Shown piece after piece: positions 25,170 through 34,751 of a DNA stretch of 64,000 nt (its first letter is position 1; every line of letters starts with the position of its first letter). The notes under the pieces are model-generated. The model saw nothing but the letters and a program-made list of their open reading frames with translations, was not told where the DNA came from and ran no database searches. Source of the DNA: Lachnospiraceae bacterium. Lineage in GTDB: Bacteria; Bacillota; Clostridia; Lachnospirales; Lachnospiraceae. A program made the position numbers and the translations under genes. Where the stretch lies: the NCBI GenBank assembly GCA_024693845.1, contig JAILKJ010000003.1:1-64000 (forward strand). The letters run 5' to 3'.

Positions 25170-25355
25170 AACCTGAATGAGGGTTTTCTCATTATTTTGA
25201 ACCTACATTTACTTGAAACGGGATTCCTATATTGTCATGCGGATGTCACGCCTTACCTACGGGTCAGAGGACGGCAGAAGCGTGGTTGCGGTTGCCCACC
25301 TGGCTGTGCGCTAGGAGTCAAAGTATGAGAGCCTTGTTCAGGGGTTTCTTATTTT
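25170..25355 (+). ncRNA. Rod-like structured RNA, possibly 6S RNA (ssrS)
   Basis: About 185 bases between tgt and the YihY gene lack an ORF. The 5' end AACCTGAATGAGG...CTCA can pair with the 3' end TGAGAGCCTTGTTCAGGGGTT, GATTCCTA with TAGGAGTC, and CACGC with GCGTG. This gives a long interrupted rod with closed ends, as in 6S RNA, and it ends in TTTCTTATTTTT. A strong promoter precedes it. Family identity is a guess from shape and size; a covariance model search would decide. Confidence 0.5.
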
Positions 25356-25367
25356 TGTGAGGATTTC

Positions 25368-26261
25368 ATGTTTGGCAAGTGTTACAGGATCTGGCTGAAT
25401 TTCAGCAAAAAGCTGAGCGATGATCACATCGGTGCGTATGCTTCCAGCACCGCTTTTTTTACATTCCTGTCGCTCATTCCCATGCTGATGGTGCTCCTGG
25501 CACTGCTTCCTTATACGCCGCTGCAGCAGGATGTGCTGCTGGAGGTGGTCTCGGCGGTTTTCCCCGATTACATGTATGATATCATCAACAGCATCATTCA
25601 GGATCTGTATTCGGCTTCCGGCGTAGTGCTTTCCGTTACGCTGGCCTTTACGATCTGGTCTGCGGCCAAGGGCACGCTGTCCCTTCTGCGGGGCCTGAAT
25701 GTGATCTTCGAGGTAGAGGAGCAGAGAAACTACTTCGTTCTGCGTCTGCGTGCCGCGCTCTATACCTTTGCGATGCTGCTGATCATTCTGCTTTTGCTGG
25801 TAGGCGTCGTCTTCACCCACAAGATCAGGGACATGATCCTGGTGACCTTTCCCTCCCTGAGTCCGGTATTCGGATTCCTTGTGTCGGTGCGGGCCTTTTT
25901 TGTGATCGCGGTGCTCAGCGTGCTGTTTACCGCCATCTACACCTATCTGCCCAATGCCAAGAACAAGTTCCACTGGGAGATGCCGGGTGCCATCTTTTCG
26001 GCCTTTGCCTGGTATATCGTCTCCCTGGGCTTTTCGGCTTACGTCAATAACGTCATGGGTAAAAATGCATTCGGAAGCATGACGACGGTGGTCATTGCCA
26101 TGCTGTGGATGTACATCATTTTTTACCTGATCCTGTTCGGGGCGGCCGTAAACTGCTTCCTGCTGGAGACCTTCCGGTATCTAAATTCCAGAAGGATCGA
26201 GCGGAAACGGGAGAGAGCCGAGCAAAGAAGGCTAAACAGAGAGCAAAAGAAAACAATTTGA
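25368..26261 (+). CDS. YihY/BrkB family membrane protein
   Basis: The protein has 297 residues with a GTGAGGATTTC ribosome site. It shows about six membrane helices and the family pattern: an N-terminal SDDHIGAYASSTAFFTFLSLIPM, YTPLQQDVLLEVV, WSAAKGTLSLLRGLN and MLWMYIIFYLILFGAAVNC. The C-terminus is highly basic. The family was once annotated as ribonuclease BN in error; its real function is unknown, possibly transport or envelope related. Located just before pheS and after the 6S-like RNA. Confidence 0.88.
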   Translation: MFGKCYRIWLNFSKKLSDDHIGAYASSTAFFTFLSLIPMLMVLLALLPYTPLQQDVLLEVVSAVFPDYMYDIINSIIQDLYSASGVVLSVTLAFTIWSAAKGTLSLLRGLNVIFEVEEQRNYFVLRLRAALYTFAMLLIILLLLVGVVFTHKIRDMILVTFPSLSPVFGFLVSVRAFFVIAVLSVLFTAIYTYLPNAKNKFHWEMPGAIFSAFAWYIVSLGFSAYVNNVMGKNAFGSMTTVVIAMLWMYIIFYLILFGAAVNCFLLETFRYLNSRRIERKRERAEQRRLNREQKKTI

Positions 26262-26328
26262 TCATTCACAAAAGGCCGCAATTGTGTTATGCTAACAGGT
26301 GGCAAATTTTTCAAAAAGGAGACAGAGG

Positions 26329-27348
26329 ATGAAAGAAAAACTGTTGAAAATAAAGGAGGAGGCCCTTGCTCAGATCTCTAAGAGCCAGACCCTTGAGCAG
26401 CTCAATGAAGTCAGAGTCAGCCAGCTGGGTAAAAAGGGCGCTCTCACAGAGATATTGAAAGGGATGAAGGACGTATCCGCCGAGGAACGTCCGAAGATCG
26501 GTCAGCTTGTGAACGAGACCCGCGCCGAGATCGAAGCCGTTCTCGAGGAGGCCCGCAAGAAGATGGAAGCCATCGTGATGGAGGCAAAACTTGCCCAGGA
26601 GACCATCGACGTTACGCTGCCGGCCAAGACCATGAAGGTGGGGCATATGCATCCCAATACCCGTGCTCTGGAAGAGGTAGAGAACATCTTCATCGGTATG
26701 GGCTATGAGGTTGTGGAAGGCCCCGACGTAGAGCGTGATTATTACAATTTCGAAGCACTGAACATTCCTGCGGATCATCCCGCCAAGGATGAGCAGGATA
26801 CCTTCTATATCAGCGGGGACATCCTGCTGCGTACCCAGACCTCATCCACTCAGGTGCATGAGATGGAAAAGGGCAAGCTCCCCATCCGTATGATCGCACC
26901 GGGCCGTGTATTCCGTTCGGATGAAGTGGATGCCACCCATTCCCCTTCCTTCCATCAGATCGAGGGCCTTGTCATCGACAAGAACATTACCTTCGCCGAT
27001 CTGAAGGGAACCCTTTCCGTGTTCGCCAAGGAGCTGTTCGGAGAGGATACCAAAGTGAAGTTCAGACCGCATCACTTCCCCTTTACCGAGCCTTCGGCTG
27101 AGATGGATGTGAGCTGCTTTAAGTGCGGCGGTAAGGGCTGCCGTTTCTGCAAGGGCGAGGGTTGGATCGAGATCCTCGGTTGCGGAATGGTTCATCCCCA
27201 TGTGCTTGAGATGAGCAAGATCGATCCCGAAGAATATGTTGGCTTTGCTTTTGGTGTGGGCCTGGAGCGTATCGCCCTTCTGAAGTACGAGATCGATGAT
27301 ATGCGACTGTTGTATGAGAACGATGTTAGATTTTTGGATCAATTCTAA
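26329..27348 (+). CDS. pheS: Phenylalanine-tRNA ligase alpha subunit
   Basis: The start is at 26329 ([20 protein letters not shown]), since AAAAAGGAGACAGAGG precedes it. The protein has 339 residues: an N-terminal coiled coil, then a class II synthetase core with [37 protein letters not shown] and [13 protein letters not shown]. It contains a [16 protein letters not shown] segment resembling a small zinc knuckle, as in many Gram-positive PheS. It forms a heterotetramer with PheT. No T-box leader is visible upstream. Confidence 0.97.
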   Translation: MKEKLLKIKEEALAQISKSQTLEQLNEVRVSQLGKKGALTEILKGMKDVSAEERPKIGQLVNETRAEIEAVLEEARKKMEAIVMEAKLAQETIDVTLPAKTMKVGHMHPNTRALEEVENIFIGMGYEVVEGPDVERDYYNFEALNIPADHPAKDEQDTFYISGDILLRTQTSSTQVHEMEKGKLPIRMIAPGRVFRSDEVDATHSPSFHQIEGLVIDKNITFADLKGTLSVFAKELFGEDTKVKFRPHHFPFTEPSAEMDVSCFKCGGKGCRFCKGEGWIEILGCGMVHPHVLEMSKIDPEEYVGFAFGVGLERIALLKYEIDDMRLLYENDVRFLDQF

Positions 27349-27383
27349 TATTATTTCAACGGTTCAATGAGCAGCAAGCCTAA

Positions 27384-27448
27384 GCTTCTGATCTCTCTTC
27401 GGACGACATTACGAGCTTTGCGAGTCTGAGGGAGAAGAGAGTCAGAGC
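27384..27448. other. Inverted repeat between pheS and pheT
   Basis: GCTTCTGATCTCTCTTC (27384-27400) pairs with GAGAAGAGAGTCAGAGC (27432-27448) with few mismatches. No T-run follows. It may be a processing or folding element in the pheST message or a decayed small repeat. Confidence 0.5.
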
Positions 27449-27496
27449 GCAGGATTGATGCGGTGTAAATACTAGATAAGAAAGGATAATAGCTCT

Positions 27497-29917
27497 ATGA
27501 ACGCAGCAAAAAGCTGGCTGAAAGCCTATGTACCTGATCTGAACTGCTCTGATCAGGAATTCATGGATAAAATGACCCTCTCCGGTACCAAGTGTGAGGG
27601 ATTCGAGAGAATGGACAAGAACCTCGAGAAGATCGTGGTAGGTCAGATCGAAAAGATCGAAAGACATCCTGATGCGGACAAACTCATCGTATGTCAGGTA
27701 AATGTGGGTACCGAGACGATCCAGATCGTAACCGGTGCTCCCAATGTAAAAGAGGGAGACAAGGTTCCCGTAGTTCTGGATGGCGGTAAGGTTGCAGGTG
27801 GTCACGACGGCTCACCCCTTCCCGAGAACGGCATCGAGATCAAAGCGGGCAAGCTTCGCGGTGTGGATTCCTTCGGTATGATGTGCTCCATCGAGGAGCT
27901 GGGCTCTGATCGGAACATGTATCCCGAAGCGCCTGAAAACGGCATCTACATCTTCTCCGATGATGTGAAGGTGGGTGATGATGCAGTAGAAGTGCTGGGT
28001 CTTCATGATACCCGCTTCGAGTTTGAGGTGACCTCCAACAGAGTGGATTGCTACAGCATCCTGGGTCTTGCCAGAGAGGCGGCGGCCACTTTTGACCTAC
28101 CCTTCAAGGCCCCTGAGGTAAAGGTAAATGAGACATCCGAGAAGGTGGAGGATTATATCAGCGTTGAGGTGAAGGATCCGGATCTTTGCCCCAGATACTG
28201 CGCAAGAGTTGTTAAGAACATCAAGATCGAGCCTTCACCCGAATGGATGCAGAGACGCCTGGCTTCCAGCGGCATCCGTCCCATCAACAACCTGGTGGAT
28301 ATCACCAACTACGTGATGGAAGAGTACGGCCAGCCCATGCATGCCTTCGATCTGGACACCGTAGCCGGCAACAAGATCGTTGTAAAGAGAGGCGTGGACG
28401 GTGAGCAGTTCCAGACTCTGGACGGTCAGATGAGAACTCTGGATCACGATGTACTGATGATCTGTGACGGTGAGAAGGAGATCGGTATCGCCGGTATCAT
28501 GGGCGGTGAGAATTCCAAGATCACTGATGATGTGAAGACGGTCCTGTTTGAGGCGGCTACCTTTAACGGTGCAAATATCCGTAAGTCTGCTAAGCGTGTG
28601 GGTATCCGTTCCGACGCTTCCGGTAAGTTCGAGAAGGGTCTGGATCCCAACAATGCAGAAGCAGCCATCAATCGTGCCTGCCAGCTTATCGACGAGCTGG
28701 GCTGCGGCGAGGTGGTGAGCGGTATCGTGGATGTAAAGGAGCCCATCAAGCCCCTTGTACAGCTTCCCTTCGAGCCTGATTTCTACAACGGCCTTCTGGG
28801 AACCGATATTGACAAAAATGATATGCTTGCGATCTTCAAAAAGTTAGAGATCGCTTATGACGAGAGCACCAACATGCTCACCTGTCCTTCCTTCAGGCAG
28901 GATCTGCTGGGCAAGGTGGATATTGCCGAGGAGGTAGCACGTTTCTTCGGTTATGACAAGATCCCCATGACGCTGCCCAGAGGCGAGGCAACCACCGGTA
29001 AGCTTCCTTTCAAGCTTGTGGTTGAGAAGATCGCTTCCAGAGTTGCCATGTATTGCGGTTTCTCCCAGGGTATGTGTTATTCTTTCGAAAGTCCCAAGGT
29101 ATTTGACAAGCTGAGGATCCCCGAAGGTGATAAGCTTCGTGAGGCGATCAGGATCGCAAACCCGCTGGGCGAGGACTTTTCCATCATGAGGACCACCTCT
29201 CTGAACGGTATCCTTTCCAGTCTGTCCACCAACTTCAACAGACGGAACAAGAACGTCAGATTGTTTGAGATCGCTAACATTTATGTACCCAAGTCGCTGC
29301 CCCTTACCGAGCTTCCCGATGAGAGAAGCCAGTTCACCCTGGGATTTTACGGTGACGGCGATTTCTTCACCATGAAGGGTGTGCTGGAGCAGTTCTTCAG
29401 CGAGCTGGGCATGACGGAGGAGAGAGAGTATGATCCTTCCGTAAAGCGCCCCTATCTGCATCCCGGCAGACAGGCTGATATCGTTTACAAGGGCGTAAAG
29501 GTGGGATACCTGGGTCAGGTACATCCCATGGTAGCCCAGGCTTATGAGATCAAGGGGAATGTATATGTGGCAGTGATCGATCTGCCCGAGATCCTGGATT
29601 TCGTAACCTTTGACAGAAAATATGAAGGTATTGCCAGATTCCCTGCGGTAACAAGAGATCTTTCCCTTGTGGTTCCCAAGAATATCATGGTAGGCCAGAT
29701 CGAGAGCATGATCCGCCAGAGAGGCGGCAAGCTGCTTGAGAATCTTGAGCTGTTCGATGTCTATGAGGGTGATCAGATCAGCGCGGGCTTCAAGTCCGTT
29801 GCTTACTCCCTTTCCTTCAGGGCTAAGGACAGAACCCTTGATGAAAACGATGTTTCCGGTGCCATGAAGAAGATCCTGAATGGTCTCACCTCCATGGGGA
29901 TCGAGCTTAGGGCATAA
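27497..29917 (+). CDS. pheT: Phenylalanine-tRNA ligase beta subunit
   Basis: The protein has 806 residues, a normal length. It starts MNAAKSWLKAYVPDL. An N-terminal EMAP-like tRNA-binding domain is at about 40 to 150 (VGQIEKIERHPDADKL). The B3/B4 editing region (PINNLVDITNYVMEEYGQPMHAFD), B5 region, core and a C-terminal anticodon-binding FDX-ACB domain (FPAVTRDLSLVV) follow. It lies 148 bases after pheS in the same orientation, an unusually wide gap containing an inverted repeat. queA follows after six bases. Confidence 0.97.
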   Translation: MNAAKSWLKAYVPDLNCSDQEFMDKMTLSGTKCEGFERMDKNLEKIVVGQIEKIERHPDADKLIVCQVNVGTETIQIVTGAPNVKEGDKVPVVLDGGKVAGGHDGSPLPENGIEIKAGKLRGVDSFGMMCSIEELGSDRNMYPEAPENGIYIFSDDVKVGDDAVEVLGLHDTRFEFEVTSNRVDCYSILGLAREAAATFDLPFKAPEVKVNETSEKVEDYISVEVKDPDLCPRYCARVVKNIKIEPSPEWMQRRLASSGIRPINNLVDITNYVMEEYGQPMHAFDLDTVAGNKIVVKRGVDGEQFQTLDGQMRTLDHDVLMICDGEKEIGIAGIMGGENSKITDDVKTVLFEAATFNGANIRKSAKRVGIRSDASGKFEKGLDPNNAEAAINRACQLIDELGCGEVVSGIVDVKEPIKPLVQLPFEPDFYNGLLGTDIDKNDMLAIFKKLEIAYDESTNMLTCPSFRQDLLGKVDIAEEVARFFGYDKIPMTLPRGEATTGKLPFKLVVEKIASRVAMYCGFSQGMCYSFESPKVFDKLRIPEGDKLREAIRIANPLGEDFSIMRTTSLNGILSSLSTNFNRRNKNVRLFEIANIYVPKSLPLTELPDERSQFTLGFYGDGDFFTMKGVLEQFFSELGMTEEREYDPSVKRPYLHPGRQADIVYKGVKVGYLGQVHPMVAQAYEIKGNVYVAVIDLPEILDFVTFDRKYEGIARFPAVTRDLSLVVPKNIMVGQIESMIRQRGGKLLENLELFDVYEGDQISAGFKSVAYSLSFRAKDRTLDENDVSGAMKKILNGLTSMGIELRA

Positions 29918-29923
29918 GGCAGC

Positions 29924-30979
29924 ATGAGTCAGCAAAGTTTAAAAAAATCAGATTTTTACTATGATCTTCCCAAAGAACTGATCGCGCAGCATCCCCTTGA
30001 GGATCGCTCTTCCTCACGGCTTTTGCACCTTGATAAGGAAAGCGGAGCCGTGGAGCACCTTACCTTCAGGGATGTTAAGTCCTTTCTGCAAAAAGGGGAT
30101 TGTCTGGTGCTGAACAACACCAGGGTCATCCCCGCAAGACTGATCGGCAGAAGGGTGACGGGAGGTGCCGTTGAGGTGCTTCTTCTCAAAAGGCGCGAGC
30201 TGATGCTTTGGGAAGTCCTTGTTAAACCCGGTAAAAAAGCCCGCCCCGGCGATGAACTGATCTTCGGGGAAGGCATGCTGAAGGGTGTGATCGAGGATGT
30301 GGTGGAAGAGGGCAACCGTCTGATCCGCTTTTCCTGCGACGGCGTATTCGAGGAGGTCCTGGATAAACTGGGACAGATGCCTCTGCCGCCTTATATCACC
30401 GAAAAGCTGGAGGATAAGACCAGATATCAGACCGTTTATGCCAAGTATGACGGCTCTGCGGCGGCTCCCACGGCGGGCCTGCATTTTACCCCGGATCTGC
30501 TGGATGAGATCCGTGATATGGGCGTAAAGCTTGCCTTTGTCACCCTTCACGTAGGATTGGGAACTTTCCGACCCGTTAAGGAAGATGATATCTTAAAGCA
30601 CCATATGCATACCGAGTGGTATGAGATCACCAGGGAAACCGCCGATCTTATCAATGAGACGAAAAAAGCCGGCGGAAGAGTGATCTGCGTGGGTACCACC
30701 AGCGTCCGCACCATAGAAAGTGCTGCGGTTGAGGATCCTTCTTTGGAGGGAAGCTATCTGGTGAAGGCCGGAAGCGGCGAGACGGGCATTTTTATCTATC
30801 CCGGTTATACCTTCAAGCTTACACAGGGGCTGATCACCAATTTCCATCTGCCCGAGTCTACGTTGATCATGCTGGTCAGCGCACTGGCAGGCCGTGAAAA
30901 CGTGCTTGCCGCCTATGAGGAAGCGGTGAAAGAGAGGTATCGTTTCTTCTCCCTGGGAGATGCCATGATCGTCATCTGA
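29924..30979 (+). CDS. queA: S-adenosylmethionine:tRNA ribosyltransferase-isomerase
   Basis: The protein has 351 residues. It makes epoxyqueuosine in tRNA from preQ1 and SAM. Recognisable segments are [60 protein letters not shown] and [14 protein letters not shown]. It starts six bases after pheT and is probably co-transcribed with it. With tgt 5 kb upstream, the two queuosine steps flank pheST. Confidence 0.97.
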   Translation: MSQQSLKKSDFYYDLPKELIAQHPLEDRSSSRLLHLDKESGAVEHLTFRDVKSFLQKGDCLVLNNTRVIPARLIGRRVTGGAVEVLLLKRRELMLWEVLVKPGKKARPGDELIFGEGMLKGVIEDVVEEGNRLIRFSCDGVFEEVLDKLGQMPLPPYITEKLEDKTRYQTVYAKYDGSAAAPTAGLHFTPDLLDEIRDMGVKLAFVTLHVGLGTFRPVKEDDILKHHMHTEWYEITRETADLINETKKAGGRVICVGTTSVRTIESAAVEDPSLEGSYLVKAGSGETGIFIYPGYTFKLTQGLITNFHLPESTLIMLVSALAGRENVLAAYEEAVKERYRFFSLGDAMIVI

Positions 30980-31017
30980 CCGAATTGGTGACTATACGGG
31001 TCATTTTTGCAAATGGC

Positions 31018-31046
31018 TTGTAAATAGTATACAATTTTGATACAAT
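31018..31046 (+). promoter_or_regulatory. Promoter of the PilZ gene
   Basis: TTGTAA (31018-31023), a 17-base spacer and TACAAT (31041-31046). Confidence 0.55.
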
Positions 31047-31098
31047 TAAAGCAGTCTTATAGCAAAACAATTCATAGAAAGGCATTGAGGTGGCTGAT

Positions 31099-31443
31099 AT
31101 GGATGAGAGAAGAAAAAGTAAGCGGATCGGGCTTGAATCCAAGCTGGTGATGAAACGGCTTTCCGACGGGGATGCTTTTTCAGAGGAGATCGCGATCGAG
31201 ATCATCGACGTTTCAAAGACGGGCGTCGGATTCCTTTGTGAGAAGCCTCTGGAGATCGGCGCTGTTTATGAAGGCTATCTGACCATTTGGACGAAAGAGG
31301 TTATCCACGCTTTTATCGAGATCGTAAGGATCATCAAGGAAGATGATGTTTTTTCCTACGGCGGGATTTTTATTGGAATGCCCGAGATGGACGCATCCAG
31401 GATTGCGGTTTATGAGACGGTTTCCGAGTCAAATGCCGAGTAA
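31099..31443 (+). CDS. PilZ-domain c-di-GMP binding protein
   Basis: The start is taken at the ATG at 31099 because GAGG lies nine bases before it; the GTG at 31090 is too near. The protein has 114 residues. Both PilZ ligand motifs are present: RRKSKRIGL (RxxxR) near the N-terminus and DVSKTGVGF (D/NxSxxG). It would bind cyclic di-GMP and act on a partner protein in the cytoplasm. No diguanylate cyclase is seen in the window. It is followed by a zinc-ribbon/SHOCT gene in the same orientation. Confidence 0.85.
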   Translation: MDERRKSKRIGLESKLVMKRLSDGDAFSEEIAIEIIDVSKTGVGFLCEKPLEIGAVYEGYLTIWTKEVIHAFIEIVRIIKEDDVFSYGGIFIGMPEMDASRIAVYETVSESNAE

Positions 31444-31461
31444 TACAAGGAGGTAGCTGTT

Positions 31462-32061
31462 ATGAAATGTTTTATCTGCGGAAGGGATTCCGTTGGCGAG
31501 GTCTGCAACTCCTGCACAAGAGATGAGCAGGGCTTTTATAACAGGGATTTTCAGTACAAGGAAGGCCTTTTGGGCCGTAAGAAAGAGGATTTTCGCGTTA
31601 ATATCACCAACGCCAGGATCTCCGGTATCAGTATCGTAAGTCCTTACGAGAACGGAATGAACTCCAAGGTGGATAATTTTAACCACTGGATCGGCGCTGT
31701 TGACAGTGTTGGTGAGACTACTTATAACAAGTCCCCCGCACCTTATGTGCATATCAAGGTGCCCGGTGGTATGGATCGTTACCTGATCTTCCCGCAGCTG
31801 GATGATATGAACGGTATCCGCAATGCCATTGACAAGGCGAAGGCAGCCAAGATGGCATCCCCTGCTGCAGCACCTGTTTATGCGGCTCCCACAGCACCTG
31901 CGCCCGCTCCCAGACCGGCAGCACCGGCTCCTGCGCCCGCACCTGCGGCTCCGCTGGATCCCGCAAAGCAGGATAAGCTCAACAAGCTGAACGCGCTGCT
32001 TACCAGCGGCATCCTGACCCAGGCTGAGTACGACGCAGAGAAGATCAAGTTAGGCTTATAA
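31462..32061 (+). CDS. Zinc-ribbon and SHOCT-domain protein
   Basis: The protein has 199 residues with a good ribosome site (AAGGAGGTAGCTGTT). It begins with CFICGRDSVGEVCNSC, a four-Cys zinc ribbon. A central domain of about 90 residues follows, then an Ala-Pro linker (APAPAPAA). The C-terminus is SHOCT-like: LDPAKQDKLNKLNALLTSGILTQAEYDAEK. SHOCT tails are often membrane-surface or oligomer modules. Function is unknown. A hairpin (CCCGGC/GCCGGG, 32082-32100) lies just after the stop and before the tRNA. Confidence 0.75.
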   Translation: MKCFICGRDSVGEVCNSCTRDEQGFYNRDFQYKEGLLGRKKEDFRVNITNARISGISIVSPYENGMNSKVDNFNHWIGAVDSVGETTYNKSPAPYVHIKVPGGMDRYLIFPQLDDMNGIRNAIDKAKAAKMASPAAAPVYAAPTAPAPAPRPAAPAPAPAPAAPLDPAKQDKLNKLNALLTSGILTQAEYDAEKIKLGL

Positions 32062-32104
32062 GATTTATGTTTGAATATGACCCCGGCTTTTTATGCCGGG
32101 ACCC

Positions 32105-32175
32105 GCAGGATTAGTACATCGGTAGTGCGCCAGCTTCCCAAGCTGGATAGGCGGGTTCGACTCCCGTATCCTGCT
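32105..32175 (+). tRNA. tRNA-Gly, anticodon CCC
   Basis: A 71-base cloverleaf: acceptor GCAGGAT/ATCCTGC, D arm GTAC/GTGC, anticodon stem CCAGC/GCTGG with loop TTCCCAA (anticodon CCC), and T arm CGGG-TTCGACT-CCCG. The 3' CCA is not encoded. It reads GGG glycine codons. Confidence 0.95.
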
Positions 32176-32312
32176 TACCCTGAGAAGAGTAAACCAAAAG
32201 AAAAGAGCTCCGCATGCTCGCATGCAGGAGCTCCTTTTCTTTTCGGTTTATTCGGCGAAGCCGAACATCCGGTGAACGCGAAGCGTTTACCGGATGCTCT
32301 TCTCATGGTAAG
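32174..32312. other. Branched inverted repeat (four-way structure) after the tRNA
   Basis: Outer arms CTTACC-c-TGAGAAGAG (32174-32189) and CTCTTCTCA-t-GGTAAG (32297-32312) are perfectly complementary. Inside are a long hairpin AAAAGAAAAGAGCTCC...GGAGCTC-TTTTCTTTT, TTCGGC-gaa-GCCGAA, and CATCCGGT...ACCGGATG with an inner ACGC/GCGT. The right outer arm overlaps the last codons of the hybrid kinase gene and the left one the tRNA end. It may act as a two-way terminator, or be a MITE-like repeat. Confidence 0.75.
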
Positions 32313-34597
32313 CCGGATAAAAGCTTTTCCGCCAACTCTTTATAACGATCCATAAGCTCCGGATGCAACTCCTTCAATCCATCCACATCCTTCTCCTTGG
32401 CCAGCATCTCAAGCTTCTTTGCCAGCTCCGAAACCTCCATGGCACCGATGGTTTTGGAGGTGCTCTTTAAGGCGTGGACGGTAGTCTGGTAATCGGCGAT
32501 CTTGCCTTCATCCAGGAAGGTTTGCAAAAGCTTACTTTTCTGGGGCTGCTCATTGGAATAATCCGAGAGCATTTCCCGGTAGAAATCCATGCTGCCGCCG
32601 CAGTAGCGGATCGCAGCTGTCGTATCCAGACCCAGGGCTTTCAGGTCATCCTCGCCGTTGCCTGAAGCGGAAGAGCTTCCGTCGTCTTCCTGGGGCTCAA
32701 ATGTTAAAACTTCATCGCCATCCGAAGTGAATGATGTTTCCGAGTTCTCAATCAATTCCGCAGGCAGATGCATCCGGATCTTTTCTTCCATCTTGTCCAT
32801 TTCTATAGGCTTGGAGATATAGTCCGTAAAGCCTTCCGAAAGGTATTTCTCTTTAGCGCCCACAACCGCATTGGCCGTCATCATCAGAACAACGGTATCG
32901 GAAGGAAGAAGGTTATCCTCTTTCAGCTTATGCAGCGTTTCTATACCATCCATCTGGGGCATCATATGGTCCATACAGATGATGTGGTAGTGTTTATGCT
33001 TAACCTTGTCAATGGCTTCGGCTCCTGAGGAAGCCAGATCCGGTACGATGGAAAACAGGCCCAGAAGATTCTTGGCCACCTTTAAGTTCATGGTATTGTC
33101 ATCTACAACCAGGATATCAGCATTGGGCGCCTTGAAGGATAGATTGATGTGGCTTTCGCTTCGGCTGTTCACCAGCCGTTCATTGATATCACCGATGGGG
33201 GTATCATTATTGATCCCCTGTTTAACGGTAAAGGAGAAGACGGAACCTTCACCGTAAACACTTTCCACATTCAGCTCGCTGTTCATCATGGCAAGCAGTC
33301 TGGATACGATAGACATACCAAGTCCCGTGCCCTCAATGCTGTGATTGCGCTTTTCATCGATCCTCTGGAAGACTTCGAAGAGCTTTCCGATATCCTCCTC
33401 CTTGATGCCGATGCCGGTATCCTTAACGGCAACGAACAGATCCATCTTACCGTCTTCGGTCTTGGTACCCCTCATACAAAAGGTGACGGTGCCCCGTTCC
33501 GTGTATTTTACGGCGTTGGTCAAAAGATTCATGATGATCTGGGTTAGTCTGACATCATCACCGATGAGTTCCGAAGGAAGATCGGGATCGACGGCCAGGT
33601 TCAGATCCAGGCCCTTGCTGATGGCACGGTCGGAAACCGAGTGCACCAGATTGATGATGACGGAAGAGGTATCGTAGGATACGTTCATGATCTCCATCTT
33701 ACCGTCTTCGATCTTGGAAAAGTCCAGAATGCTGTTGATCAGCGCAAGGAGGGTTTTGCCTGCGTCGCTGATATTCAGAGAGTACTCGCGGATCTGGGGA
33801 TCGGCGGACCGAAGGACCATCTCGTTCATACCCAGGATGGCATTGATTGGGGTCCTGATCTCATGGGACATCTGTGCCAGGAACACCGACTTGGCGCGGT
33901 TGGCGGTATCAGCCTTTTCACGCTCTGCAGCCAGCATTTCGATGAGCATGGCATCCGGGCTTTCCACTGTATAGAACAGCGCCACGTTGATCAGGGTAAG
34001 TCCGATATGGGTGATCAGAAGGGCATGGAAGATACCCTGCAAAACCGTTACCAGCATCAGAGTGCACAGGGAAATGGAGATGGCCTGAACGGACTTTTTC
34101 TCCATATACTTACCCCTGCGGATCAAAAGGGCGATGCTGAGCAGGAAATACAGATAGGCACAGACAAAAGCCACCGTCAAAAAGGGTCCGGAGGAGTAGT
34201 TGCCGTGATCCGAGGTTTCATAACCGAAGGGCAGGATCGCCACCGAAGCAATGGAAACGATCAGCGGCAGAAGCCATATGGGCTTGAATTTGAACTGTTC
34301 ATAAGCCAGGGTCTGGATATACATGAAGATGATGAACAGCACCGCAGCTATGGTGGATACGAAGATCACGTGAAAGATGCGGTTCCATATGATGGGGATC
34401 TCATCGGCGTGATTGACGGAATAAACCGTCACCATATCGAAGATCAGATCCACGATGGAAACGATGATCAGTGAGGAAAAAAGCCTGTGGGCAATGGTAT
34501 CCCGGCGCTTCACAGAGAAGTAGGTCCAGGCGATATAGAGCAGGATACAGGTACAGCCGATCTGCCCGCGAATGGAAATGATATAATCATAGATCAT
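32303..34597 (-). CDS. Hybrid sensor histidine kinase with receiver and HPt domains
   Basis: The protein has 764 residues. The N-terminal 215 residues have about seven membrane helices (7TM sensor type). HisKA follows with LAQMSHEIRTPINAILG (His near 245), an ATPase domain with LLTNAVKYTERG, DTGIGI and GTGLGMSIVSRL, a receiver with VVDDNTMNL and CMDHMMPQMDG, and a C-terminal HPt with VHALKSTSKTIGA. This is a full phosphorelay in one chain. No response regulator is adjacent. Its last codons overlap the branched inverted repeat beside the tRNA. Confidence 0.92.
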   Translation of the reverse strand: MIYDYIISIRGQIGCTCILLYIAWTYFSVKRRDTIAHRLFSSLIIVSIVDLIFDMVTVYSVNHADEIPIIWNRIFHVIFVSTIAAVLFIIFMYIQTLAYEQFKFKPIWLLPLIVSIASVAILPFGYETSDHGNYSSGPFLTVAFVCAYLYFLLSIALLIRRGKYMEKKSVQAISISLCTLMLVTVLQGIFHALLITHIGLTLINVALFYTVESPDAMLIEMLAAEREKADTANRAKSVFLAQMSHEIRTPINAILGMNEMVLRSADPQIREYSLNISDAGKTLLALINSILDFSKIEDGKMEIMNVSYDTSSVIINLVHSVSDRAISKGLDLNLAVDPDLPSELIGDDVRLTQIIMNLLTNAVKYTERGTVTFCMRGTKTEDGKMDLFVAVKDTGIGIKEEDIGKLFEVFQRIDEKRNHSIEGTGLGMSIVSRLLAMMNSELNVESVYGEGSVFSFTVKQGINNDTPIGDINERLVNSRSESHINLSFKAPNADILVVDDNTMNLKVAKNLLGLFSIVPDLASSGAEAIDKVKHKHYHIICMDHMMPQMDGIETLHKLKEDNLLPSDTVVLMMTANAVVGAKEKYLSEGFTDYISKPIEMDKMEEKIRMHLPAELIENSETSFTSDGDEVLTFEPQEDDGSSSASGNGEDDLKALGLDTTAAIRYCGGSMDFYREMLSDYSNEQPQKSKLLQTFLDEGKIADYQTTVHALKSTSKTIGAMEVSELAKKLEMLAKEKDVDGLKELHPELMDRYKELAEKLLSGLP

Positions 34598-34751
34598 AGG
34601 AAAGCCTCATGTGCTTTACATCGGGTATTGTAAATACAGTTCAATATTATATAACATATGAACGATTATTTCAATTTAACGGGAGAGATTGCATATGAGA
34701 GCGTAGTATGCTATGGTCTTTTCGATGAATGGAAACGGATATGAGGGAAAA

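Noticed and set aside
25170-25355. SRP RNA or tmRNA
   Set aside because: The conserved SRP apical loop sequence and the tmRNA tRNA-like end are not present.
27349-27496. T-box riboswitch between pheS and pheT
   Set aside because: No T-box consensus and no terminator U-run; only a plain inverted repeat is present.
33641-34474. 277-aa plus-strand ORF
   Set aside because: Shadow of the hybrid histidine kinase; His/Gln/Gly-rich and without a family match.
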